From: Rhynochetos jubatus
Lineage: Eukaryota; Chordata; Aves; Eurypygiformes; Rhynochetidae
Assembly: GCA_027574665.1 (NCBI GenBank)
Contig: CM050650.1
Coordinates: 101,033,086-101,097,085, forward strand
Length of the DNA: 64,000 bases
Direction of reading: 5' to 3'
A program made the position numbers and the translations under genes. Of the stretch, positions 13,480 through 24,504 are shown one piece after another; position 1 is the stretch's first letter; each line of letters begins with the position of its first letter. The notes beneath the pieces were generated by a model. It saw only the letters and a program-made list of their open reading frames with translations. It had not been told where the DNA came from and did not search any database.

Positions 13480-14590
13480 CCATTATGATCACTCGCTCTA
13501 TAACGTATATAATTTTCTCAGATGCTGAGTCAAAGCATGTTTTCCAGAAAGATATCTAATCTCATTTTACAGAGCCAGAGTGCGTCTATTGCCTTTCCTG
13601 ATAAATTGTTAATTACATTTACTGTCTCTGTTTCAAGGTTGAATGTGCATATCTTGTTATGCTTTTGTCTGTAAGACTGAAATTTTTCCTTTTTTCCCAT
13701 GATCAGATTTTATTTCAAAGTAGAAGTAAGTATCTCTATATGGGAATCAAATCACCTTTTAACCTGCACTTTGATTATCTGAATAAATTGAGTCCCTAAA
13801 TGCTCTGTTTATAAAGGATATTTTTCAGCTACCACATGTTGCTTTTTCTAACATCCTCTTTAAATGCAGTCAACAGGGATGGTCAGAGTAATATAGTAAT
13901 AGCCTGACTAGTTGTGTCTACAGTGGCAGAGTCTTCTTCTATAGTCCTCTTTTTGTGCATCTAAAAGTTGGACTAACATATTAAGGCACCCATATACTAT
14001 GACTCCAGTGTACTTTCTGACTGACCGTTTTCTGAAACAGCATTCCCATCCTTTACCTAGAACATTCATTCCTTGTCCCCACATGAATTACCTTATCTGC
14101 CACTGTTTAAAAACGTGCTAGATTGGAGAGTCAACATTTAACTGGACAATTCAGATCACTCTGAAATGATAGGTTCTTCTGTTATTTATTGTCCTGTTCA
14201 TCGTTTTGTCTCCTGTAAACTCAGACAGACATGATTTTATAGTTTTTTACATTCTGATAAAAACATTGAATAGTACTTGTCAAAGTACAAATACCCTGGG
14301 ATATGTCCCCACAAATTTATGAATTTCCATTAACAACTACATTTTGGGATTTCAGCCTATCTTAGTCTTTCTTATTTTATCTTTGTAATGCAGATTTTTA
14401 ATCAAGCATCAAGTAGAACTTTGTCAAATATTCTGATGAAATTCAGACACACAGATACGTTTTGCTACTGTGTTCCTTGTCAGTGGCTTGAACAAGAAGA
14501 AGAAACTAAAAATGTAATGCAACACACTTTCATTTTTTTTAATGCTATTTTTGGTTTAGTGTCCCATCACACGCTGACTAAAAAAGTAGC
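13480..14590 (-). mobile_element. Ancient CR1-clade LINE fragment, antisense
   Basis: This is an old non-LTR retrotransposon fragment lying antisense. On the minus strand at 14417-14452 the codons read V-C-L-N-F-I-R-I-F-D-K-V, which fits the reverse-transcriptase palm signature V-Y-L-D-F-S-K-A-F-D-x-V of CR1-type elements. On the plus strand, blocks follow in the order expected for an antisense CR1: CAGATCACTCTGAAATGATAG, TGATAAAAACATTGAATAGTA, then the palm region. Toward lower coordinates the sequence resembles the ORF2 C-terminus and 3' UTR. Borders are approximate because divergence is high. The element is non-functional. Confidence 0.7.
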
Positions 14591-15140
14591 ATAATGCAGC
14601 ATCAACAATTCTCAGGTCATTTGAATTAGAACAGATTGGCAGATCTCGAGATGTAACAAGGAAAATGGAACCCTTGCTTAACGAGCATGTTTCTAATGGG
14701 GTTCTGGGTCAACCAGAAATATTAATTTAATCTAAATGAGCTAGAATTAGATATATATAAAAAAAGAGAGAAATCCCAGCTGGTAAGCTCTGCGAGTGAT
14801 TCAAAGACCTGAAGAATGAGTGAAGATGATTAAGCAAGGCCAGTTACAGAGTGTAATCTTGTTTTATAGTGAAGCGGTCCATTCAAACCTGTTAATTTGA
14901 ATGCCATGAAATGAAAGTATAGTGATGTGTAACATAGGGGAACTTGCTGATTGGAAGAGTAGGGAAGCCTTTGGGTACATTAAATGGGGGAAAGTAAGCA
15001 GCGAATGTAACGAAGTAGGTGCTATGTCAGTTGGGACACATATTGGAACAAAGATGTCTAGCAAATGTCTACATTTTTAAAAGACTGCATAAAACTTTAA
15101 TATCTTCATGAAGTACATGAAATGAAAATTATGAAAATGA
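14591..15140. other. Non-coding spacer between two CR1 copies
   Basis: Unique AT-rich sequence. I see no gene and no additional repeat beyond short A-rich runs. Confidence 0.55.
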
Positions 15141-15308
15141 AAACGCCCAGAGAAGTTTGGATTCCCCATCCCTGGCTGTCTTCAAGGCCAGGCTGGATGA
15201 GGCTTTGAGCAACCTGGTCTAGTGGAGGGTGTCCCTGCCCATGGCAGGGGGTTGGAACTAGGTGGTCTTTAAGTCCCTTCCAACCCAAACCATTCTATGA
15301 TTCTATGA
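15141..15308 (+). mobile_element. 5'-truncated CR1 LINE, 3' UTR only
   Basis: A clear, comparatively young CR1 copy in sense orientation. It enters at GCCCAGAGAAGTTTGG and runs through GGCCAGGCTGGATGAGG, CCTGCCCATGGCAGGGGG and CCCTTCCAACCCAAACC, ending in CATTCTATG-ATTCTATGA. All are hallmarks of the CR1 3' UTR and its terminal octamer repeat. Only about 168 bp is present, the usual severe 5' truncation of CR1. No target duplication is expected or seen. Confidence 0.95.
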
Positions 15309-16630
15309 TAAAATTAGACACAGTAAGATAGTGTGACTTATTTCATATAGTATATTAATCCATTATATACGATTTCAGTAAAACTGAACAAAGTATGTTG
15401 AGAAATTGCTGGTTTGTACCACTTACAAAGAGTGTACAGCCTTTTACAGTCTAGACTTTTCTCCATTGTTCTCTCTGTCTTCCTATCTTCAGATAGCTCA
15501 GAATCAAGCATGGGCTGCTAGAAGATAAGGAAGGACCAAAGAAGGTTCTAACACTGTCACTTAGCTCTTACATGGTCCCTGCATGCCATGTCTAATGTTA
15601 CTAAATACCTTCCATGGATTTCAATGTTTTAAACAGATGTCTTTATGTTGCTGCAACTGGGATCACTGATTTATTTCTAATTCATTGAGAGATCATACTC
15701 AGTTACACAGGAAGTTACTTGCAGCACTGCTGTAATCACTTAGCCTCCTGAATTGAGACTTATTGCTACTGTAAATGAAATCTTCTACAACAGATTTTCT
15801 GTGTGCAGATGATCTCATAGACCAATGCATTACGTGGATCTAAATTTTTTTGTATCTCATGGTAAATGTGAGAAGTATGTAGCTAATTTTACACTTCCTT
15901 TTTGTTCTACATGTTGCACTCTCACACTTTAAATAAACATACTTGGAAGCTCTAAATGTCTCATTTCTTTCCATTCCATATGCTTGTTCTTATTAAAGTA
16001 ATAATTCTGTTTTCAAAATGCTTTTGACAAACTCCTTTTTATAATTTTCAACCAAGACAGGCTATAACCATATAAAAGTATGATCCCCTGTTAACATAGT
16101 TAACCATAGGATTTCAGCCAATTCACCAGGTACTACCTCCTTAAATATGATTAACTGGATGTGCCTTTTTCTATGGGTGTTTTCCTCCAGAAATTGTCGT
16201 TACTGTCTCCAAATAATTTCCTCAAAAAAATCTTAATTTTTAAAGCCAGCCAGAAAAAAGATCAACTTGATAATGCTTGCTAAGTGTCTCAAGATTTTGT
16301 CTCACCATTCAAAAAAAATCTGCTTCCTCCTGCCTGGTAACCTTATACTTAAAGGAAATGGGAAAAAAAGAAATCTCCCCTTAAGGTATGGAGGTCTGTT
16401 TTGACATTTCAGCGGTTGTTATGTTAATTCCTTTCACTTAAATTTCTGCCTAATGTCTTATTGGCAGCTGCAGTTAATGTTGTACAATTCATTTCATTCT
16501 GAGATGTGTTGTTACCAGCTCAGAAGGGTAATGGCTGACTGTTAAAGAAGAGAAAATACCCAGGGCTGAATTCATCACACATAGGCATTAATCTAAGGAT
16601 TTTTAATCTGTGTAGTCATGTGCTTGGGCT

Positions 16631-16750
16631 AAAAAAAACCAACCAAACAAACAAACAACCAAACAAAAACACACAAAAACCAAACAAACACCACCACCCC
16701 CAACAAACAAACAAACAACAACACAAAAAAAAGACCTACAACAAACACAG
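16631..16750. repeat. (AAAC)n / C-A-rich simple repeat, ~120 bp
   Basis: Nearly pure A and C on the plus strand: CAAACAAACAAAC units, interrupted by CCACCACCCCC, then more AAAC units. Strong strand asymmetry; the largest simple repeat in the window. Confidence 0.92.
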
Positions 16751-17828
16751 AAAGCCCCCACAACACTTCCAGGGCATGATTCATCTTAGTTTAGCAAAAA
16801 TATGACAAGTTGCTGATGATCCAGATTTATTTAGGGTTTATAAAAATGATAGCTGACCATGAACACCCTAGGAAGAACTTCATAAGGATAGAATTCCTCT
16901 CATCAGACAGAAATATCCACAATGCAAACACTGAGTCAGTCCATATTGCAGTCAGTGAACAGAAATTAACACGTCAATGACATAAGCCCTTTCATCCTGA
17001 GGTAAGTAGGTAAAAATGTCAGGTGAATTTCTGCAGATGGTTAAAAGATGAGACAAGTCCTACAGGACCCACTCTAGAGGCCGTATAGATCTATCTTTGA
17101 AAGCTACAGTTGTGGCTATAGCATCTGTAAAATTCATGTTGTAAATTTGCAGAGCTTTATCATAATGAAAAATAAACAAAACCAGCATTTAGACTTCACT
17201 TCCATGCTGGAATTTCATCTGCTTCAATGCAATTATTCATGTAAGCAGAGACATTGCCACCTTTTATATAAAAACTATATAAGGACACATGCAATCTTCA
17301 TAATTTTTATCATTCACAAAAAAGGAAAAAAAAATATATTCCAGGTTAGAATACCTCTTCAGTACATGCTTTTCAAGGAGGATTTTGCTTGTTACTTGAC
17401 ATTATTTCTTCAGGTGATGTAACAGTTTAGTGTACTATTTGCTATTCCCAAAATACCAGATTGAAATCAGGCATGCATTCTTAAACTATTTTACATTGCT
17501 TTGTGCTTTTAACTTCATCTCTACAAAAAACTATTTTGGCTCACACCCATCATCTAATTCCTGCTCATACATAGCTCCTTTAGTGCCTGATTCACTGATA
17601 CTTCCTTGTTTAGTGGCTAACTGGCTTTTCAGCAGAACCAAGGACAGGACTTCGTCCAATGCTTACTACGTTTCTATCAAAAAAACCCAATTAGATAACA
17701 CATGGGGGAAGGATTGGATTTCCCACCACCACCATATTCACTGAATCTGCTAAAAGCATCATGGACTTTATGCTGCTAATTGGCTTGCCCAGGAATCACT
17801 TTACTCACTGGAATGGTATTCAAATGGT

Positions 17829-17870
17829 GAAGAAAAAGAAAAGGAAGGAAAAAAAAAAAAAAAAAAGGAG
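17829..17870. repeat. Polypurine tract with A18
   Basis: An uninterrupted purine run of about 42 bases that begins GAAGAAAAAG and includes 18 consecutive A residues. No retroelement or pseudogene is recognised directly upstream. Confidence 0.85.
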
Positions 17871-18238
17871 TGTGAACTTCCTATCCTTCTGAATGACTAC
17901 TAGTTTCAAACCCCTATGTTATCTTGAAACAACATGACAACTCTGAAGGAATATATTAAGCTCCGTAGTATAGACTGATACATGAATGCAGCAGCTTCCT
18001 CTAATATCAAAGTGAGCTATGAAACTGACTCAGAACAAGGTCTTTTTTTTAAATCCGTTCCTTTTTTTTATTATTCTGGTAGATCAGAGAATTCTAACAT
18101 CCTCCAGCTCCAATGTCTACTGTACGTATTTCATAATGAAATAACAAATCCAGTTTGTTCACAGATAAATCAATACTAGATATTTATACTGGGAAAAGAC
18201 TGTGTAACCCTTCTAGGACTGAAGTGTTCCTGCTGGTG

Positions 18239-18264
18239 AAAAAAAAAAAAAAAAAGAAAAAAAA
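18239..18264. repeat. Poly-A tract
   Basis: Seventeen A, a single G, then eight A. It could be a decayed insertion tail; no source element is recognised. Confidence 0.85.
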
Positions 18265-18612
18265 TAGGATTAAGAGACAGCTAAAACTAGCAAGAGCTAA
18301 GAAAAGAAGTAATCAGCTTCCAGCTTGGCATTTCAACACTCAGCGCCAATATGCAAAATCTACAATTCTGAAACAAACCCAAAAAACATGCATCATGCTT
18401 AAATAGCAGTTCAGTTTGCCTAGGGTAATAGAGTGAAGGTTTCCAGCTAAATATAACTTTTTGTGGAAAACAACAGCAATAACAATTCACGTGTTAAAAT
18501 GTACTATGATATATAGTTTTCAACAGTGGATTCTATCTCAAAACACACAGAAGATTAAAAAAGCATACCAATTTCTGGGAGAGCTTTACTCTGTGTCAAG
18601 ATCCACATTATC

Positions 18613-18835
18613 ATGCAAGGACTGACCAACTATCCCTGTCCCCAGGGAGGTACCCGATGCTGGGGGCTGGGCTGCCCTGATGTCCCCTGGCTGCCCTGCT
18701 CCGGGCACCCAGGGAGCTGCTGGCTCCTGCTGCGCACTGACATCTCCTTCATTAGACCTCTCCTGCTGAACCCTGCTCAAAGGGATCTTACACCGTTCAT
18801 GCACATGCACCCTGAAGCTTTCCCTTCCCTCTGAC
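18613..18835. other. GC-rich islet of unknown origin
   Basis: About 220 bp that is much richer in G and C than its surroundings, containing CCCCAGGGAGG, CTGGGGGCTGGGCTGCCC and CACCCAGGGAGCTGCTGG. The minus strand is open for 87 codons (18586-18849) and the plus strand for 73 (18613-18834). The conceptual products are rich in P, G, Q and S and match no family I know. It could be a lineage-specific exon, a fragment of an unrecognised retroelement, or a small CpG-poor regulatory islet. Splice signals were not convincing. Confidence 0.4.
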
Positions 18836-18938
18836 TTTGGCCCCTTCACTCTTACTTCATTGTTGACTTACGATCCATCCAAATTTGCAACCCCCAACCA
18901 CTGACGGTTCCGCTTCCAAAACAGAGTTAAATGCCTGA

Positions 18939-19009
18939 CACTTAAAATTTAAGTGCTAATTGCCTGGTAATGAAACCTTTAATCATCAGGTGATTAAAAT
19001 TTTAATCAC
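18939..19009. promoter_or_regulatory. AT palindrome pair with TAAT motifs (candidate regulatory element)
   Basis: 18939-18955 is CACTTAAA-A-TTTAAGTG, a palindrome with one central base. 18990-19009 is the perfect 20-bp palindrome GTGATTAAAA-TTTTAATCAC. Between them lie several TAAT/ATTA cores (CTAATTG, GGTAATGA, TTTAATCATC), the core recognised by many homeodomain proteins. This arrangement resembles conserved non-coding enhancers in gene deserts, but conservation cannot be judged from one sequence. Confidence 0.35.
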
Positions 19010-22000
19010 TAAAAGGCCTGTGGAAATCCACTACATAATGCTGAAGATTAATTTCCAAGTTTTTTTTAACATGTGCTTCCAGTAAAATTGCCTTATGTTG
19101 TGGAGATGAACAGTGCAGTATGTGAAATGTGAAGTTCTTCAGTAACTCCTGTGCCAAGAAAAAGCTTGTAAAAAATTGAAAGATACAGCTGTAAATGTAG
19201 AATATATTTCATGTTAGATTAATTATTTTAAGAAGGGAATTTTTTTAATCTTCTGGTTTCCAAGTCACTAGGAAAAATATATTCTGGCATTAACCTGACA
19301 ACTAGGAACAGATTCATGAAATCTACTTTTCCAATCAAATGGTAGAGAAGAGCTGAAAATTCAGCTTTAAAAGATATCTAGAGGGAACTGTAACTATTTT
19401 GCCATATTGAATAAGCAATAGTAGCTATTGTGCACACAAATCAAATCTTTTCATCATAAAATTTTGCAGTGAAGTTTAGCACATGGATTCCAAATTAACA
19501 TGCTAGACAGTAATGACACTACTAGTTCAATGAGCCATGAACGAAGAAGGATTTACCAGACAGAAGTGCCATCTGCTACCATCTACTGTATCCACTTAAA
19601 AAAAAAAAATCTATATTTGAAAAGTTCCCTAAACTCAGAGGTCTGTATGCACCAGTTCCTGGCATTTTATGACCACCCATTGGCTGGTGCAGAGGAGTGG
19701 GAAATCCTTTGCCAGTCACAGCGTTTGACAGAACAGATCTACAAAGCTGTGTTTAGGAACAAGACAGATTTCTCTGAGGACTTTCAACAGTGTCTCATAG
19801 AGGTCTGTTTTATGATGCATTAATCATTTGGGGTTATATTATACTCGTAGAAACAAAATATTAAATGTGCATCAGAATCACAGCATCTGACATTGGGCAA
19901 CTGCCACTGGTACAAGGCAGAGAAGCTCGTCTGTATTTCTAAACCTCTCCAAATTAGCCTTCCTGAAACTGAACTTGCATTCAGTTATTCCATGCTTTCA
20001 TTGCTTTGCAGGCTCAAAACAAACAAAAAAAAAAGAGTGTTTTTTCCCATGTTTGCCCTTTGCATTTCCAGCATTACAGGTGCTTCCTGCACTCTTTGTT
20101 GCCATGCTGTAGTTCCCTGGGATCATGATCATACCAGATGATTCAGCTGCTAGTCCTATTAAGCATAACAAAATTCTGGGTTAATATAAAGGCATGTAAA
20201 GGAGATACTGGCTTTGCAGGCTTACAAACATCTTTAATGTATTAGCATACTGTTCCATCATTTCTGTATTCTTTAAAGCATTTCCAGGCTTTCAGATGAA
20301 GACCTCCATCATCTTTTTTAGCTCCATGTTACTACAGAAAATAGACAGGAATTAATGGAGCTGAAAAAAATTGTTTGCTGTGGTCAACGGGCAGCTTTGT
20401 AGAGACAGATGTGCAAGACCTACACAGCACAGCCTCACACATGTCAAAAAATATTTTATAGATTCACCTTAATCTGGAAAGCAATTAAATACACACTTTT
20501 CATCTGTATAAAACAGAATAGTTTTAAAACCAAGGGAATGAACAAGTGCAATGGGTTAAATGTGAGTTTATGCTACAGTTCAGTGTATTCCTAGCCCACA
20601 AAACGAATTCTGCAACATCATGTATCAAATGAGGAGGGGAAAAACTCTCAAATACAGGTGAAAAATGCTTTTTCATTTGTAATCATGTTGTATTCAAGGT
20701 AATATATGTACTTCTGCCTAATTTACAACCCATTTATATTTGCCTACACATTATCTTCATATTATTATTGGTTTATCAGTGATTGGAGACATCTCCTGAA
20801 TGGAAGACATTATATGATCTAAATTCCCTTCTATTCTGGTCCATTTATAAAGGTCAACTCAGCAATGAATCAATGCAGTACTGGAAGGGGGCAGCTCTCC
20901 TGAGACTGGAGATATCAAAAGGGCTGACAAACTGTGGTGTTTTGCAAAATCAATTCAGTACAAGAGACATGTTATGCCAAATCCAGGCCTCCTACACTAA
21001 GCTGGTCGTATTGCATTGATATCAAGGGAGTTGAACCTGCTTACATCAGATTTGAATTAGACTCAACACAACAGTTGTCTGGGATACAAATTCCCCCAAA
21101 TAAATGGAGTTACAGCAACGATCAGTTTGGCCATATTGTTTAGCATTTCAGGTTACTTGCTTAGTTGTTTGTGTCACAACTGCTGAGAGTCATAGGCTGC
21201 AATATAATAAGACTTCACTCTTTGTGGATCTGGTCATTGAATTTTCACCTCCAGGACCTCCTTTATTTTCTTTTATAGAAATCCCTAGAGTCAAATCCTT
21301 TGAAGAATAAGCGAGCATTTTAAATTTTCATTTCACTTAAGATCTGTTTACTTTTACTAAATCATGTACAAAGCAATAGGCTGACAAATCAAGACAAGTA
21401 TCTCCTTTGCTGAGAAACACCATTTAAAAAGATACCATTATATGATCACTTCATGAGCTGCGGCATTTGGCATTTAGTTCCTTGGAGCACTAGTCACGAA
21501 AAGTGTATCTGGTTCTTGAGGCTGAAACCCCTAAAAGTAGCTTTATTTCTGCTTTTTCTTTATTACATTTCTTCAGCTTGCTTGTGAGGCCAAATTTTAT
21601 ATTATTGTAACTATGCTGCTAACACTTTGATTCTTCTCTTTCATTTTGCAGCTTTTCTGCATTCTGATGTCTCAGTATGTATGAAATGAAAGTGCAAATG
21701 ACCTGACATCTCTGAAACATTTTTAAATACTGCACACAGATATACTGCACACAGTTATTAGAATAACTCACTTAATCCTCTAGAACCACTCCTCTAAACA
21801 TTTTTTTTTACTACATTTTGTATTATAATCTATTTTTACAATGGTCTAGCTGTATCTTTGGCTGATGTCTGGGTTTGGTTATATTCAGCATTGGAGTTGT
21901 ATTTGGTATGTCTGGCTCTTTTAATTTTAGACTTTCACTTTGCATCCCAAATATTCTTTCTGGTTTTCACCTGCTTTAGCATGCCCTTGAATCTATCACT

Positions 22001-24504
22001 CTCGTTTGGTGCTCTGACCTAAATTCTGCTTAAGCCCTTTTCTGTTTGAGAAAACTGAGTTGTTTGCAAATTCTTTTTTTCTCATCACATGGCTGTCACA
22101 GGTTTATCCAGAAGCATGTGTATCTTGGTGCTTGTGAAGTAATTTCATTTGTTCATGAAATTTGAATTTTAACGTAGCATCCTGATTTTTTTGCTGAAAT
22201 CATGACAGTCTTTTCTCCTTCATCTTTTTCAGCTACCTTGCTCTTCACACTGCTTCAGACTGTCCCTCCTGAGGCTTTTGTTTATTAGTGCCAGCTTTAT
22301 TATCTTGATTTTATTCGCACTGCACTTACCTAGTAGTCCCTGATTTCTGACTCAACCAGCAGCTCCTGTCAGTGATTTCATTCCTCTCTCCAGGTGCATA
22401 CTTCCTTCTGCTTATGGGCATTGACAAAATACTGGACAATCAGACCTTTTACAGGCCAGACTTCAAACTGCAAATACATAATCAAGCTTTAATGGTCGAA
22501 GTGTGCATGTAGGGGGTGACTGAAGTGACTTTGGTTTTCCAATCTATCGCTATTTAGTTACTCAGCAAGGCACTTAGAGCACTACCATACTGTCACCTGA
22601 GGGAAAGCCAGGTTAATACTCAGGTCTACAAAATATGTAACCTGAGAATATTAAGTATATTTAGTCTTTTGTGATTTTCCAGAGAAAAATGAGTGTGGAA
22701 AAGAAATGCCCTATTGTCTTGCAGGTTCAAATGAACACAAGTAACAATTAGGGATTCAGACAGAATTGACATTGTCAAAACCCCTAATTCTTATTTCTTG
22801 ATCATTCCTCAGAAATATGAGTATAAAATCAAAAAAGCCAGAAAATGTCTTAGATTACTAACATGAATTTAGTAGCAGCTACTCGTAATGAACAAATGGA
22901 TGTGCAAATAGCCTTCCATTTCAGTCCCAGACAAATACTCAGACTGAACATGTGCTTAAATAATTGAAAGGAACTGTTGCTTTTGTGCATCATACTACTA
23001 TCCTAGTGTCATCTGAGGTGACATACACCAGAACCAATTGGTTAGACATGAAAGGGTGGCTAAAATCCCATCCTTATTCCAGAAAAAAAAAAGGCAAGAA
23101 TCTTACTTGATATGTTTCTTTATTTCTTTGAACAAGCTATTCGACTTTGCAGAAGTCAGTTTCTGCAACGACTGTCATAAAATATAAGTGCAATAGATAT
23201 CAGTTATATGCTAGCATAAGTATAGGAAATAATATAGGAAATTTGAGGTATCACAACTGCTACTGTATAGCTTTTTACATGAAATATTATACTCTAGCAA
23301 AGGTTATTTTATTTTTCAAATTTGCTATGCATTTCTGTCTATTATGCGTCTGCCAATCATTATGATGATTCTGGATTAGGAAACTGAATGTACTAGGAAG
23401 AAAAATTCAAAACTCCTTGTCCTTAAAAGGAAAGAACCATTCACACAGAGAGGAGTTTCCTGTTTCTTAGGGAAGAGCTAGCATGCTCACCTCTATGTCG
23501 AATGATAATTTGAAAGGCAGAAAAGGAACTGTGATTTCTGTAGCAAAATATAGGCTATACAGAAGCCATTCAGAAGCAGGGGCAAAGCAATCTGATGGTG
23601 ATCTGCAGATGTGGTGGGAGTGTGTGGGACTCTGAGGACACTGCCAGCTGCTTATGCAAATTATCAGACATTTTTCTCATACCTATGGGTATCCTCCCTT
23701 ATGATCTGTCTGTACCAACGAAAACCATATTCTCCAGGCACCCTGACACACAGCACTCTGTGAAACACACATATGCTTCTATCATCAGAGTTAACAGGGA
23801 AATTTTAATGCATATGTATCAACTGTCCAATGCTAATTCAGATGCAAGTGAGAATGAAAACAAAATTAATTAGGCTTGGAGGAAGACGTTGTTTTGATCT
23901 CAGTCCAATATGAATCAGAAATAATTCAGCTGAAGCCAGCAGATTCAGCCTTGTACTGCCTCAGTATGAGATCAGGCCCAGGTCTGTGGTGTCTGCAATA
24001 AAAGTCTTTACCTTTGCCTAGCTGAGTTTACCGAAGCACTCAACGTTCTTGGTTTCCCTGCCCAGAGAATAGGGATTTCATTACTTGAAGGTGGCAACTG
24101 TAAAAATTTTAATAGCTATCACTGGATATTTGTAGAAACACACATTTGTCTCCTTTACCTTACCTTTGCTACTGATTAATGCATATCATGTTATATAATT
24201 CAGTCACCAAAGGGAGTTCCAAATGGAGTTTTCCTGTGCCAGTAGCTCTGCTGAAGTCAATGCAATTACACTTGCAGAAAAAGCAGCTTGTTTTTCTTTA
24301 TTTGTGTAATTGTATCTTTTTTTCTGTACTGAGACAAATAGCCTACTCATTCAATACAAAGTAGTGAACCACCTCCATAACCATCCTGTTGAGGAGACTG
24401 TTTTTGGCTTTCTATCCACAGATACAGATGTGAATTGAAGCACATAAAAGTGCATAACCCATGCCACTAGAATGTATGACATTTGATGTCTTGTATTTCC
24501 TCTC
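19010..24504. other. Non-coding AT-rich stretch without recognised genes
   Basis: No gene or mobile element is recognised. A 107-codon plus-strand frame at 19500-19823 contains a run of lysines from an A tract and matches nothing. A 13-mer duplication lies at 21727-21754. The pyrimidine-biased plus strand at about 21860-22450 has no coding signature. Confidence 0.6.
21727..21754. repeat. Short tandem duplication, ATACTGCACACAG x 2
   Basis: Identical 13-mers at 21727-21739 and 21742-21754, period 15 bp. A local slippage duplication. Confidence 0.8.

Larger units (their letters stand above)
15309..18612. other. Non-coding AT-rich stretch with simple repeats
   Basis: No gene is recognised. Plus-strand frames at 17147-17422 and 17430-17744 (91 and 104 codons) are rich in F, I, Y, K and H, as expected from AT-rich non-coding DNA, and match nothing. 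The simple repeats at 16631, 17829 and 18239 are listed separately. Confidence 0.6.

Noticed and set aside
17829..18264. Poly-A tracts as tails of processed pseudogenes
   Set aside because: No upstream coding similarity and no flanking target duplications seen.
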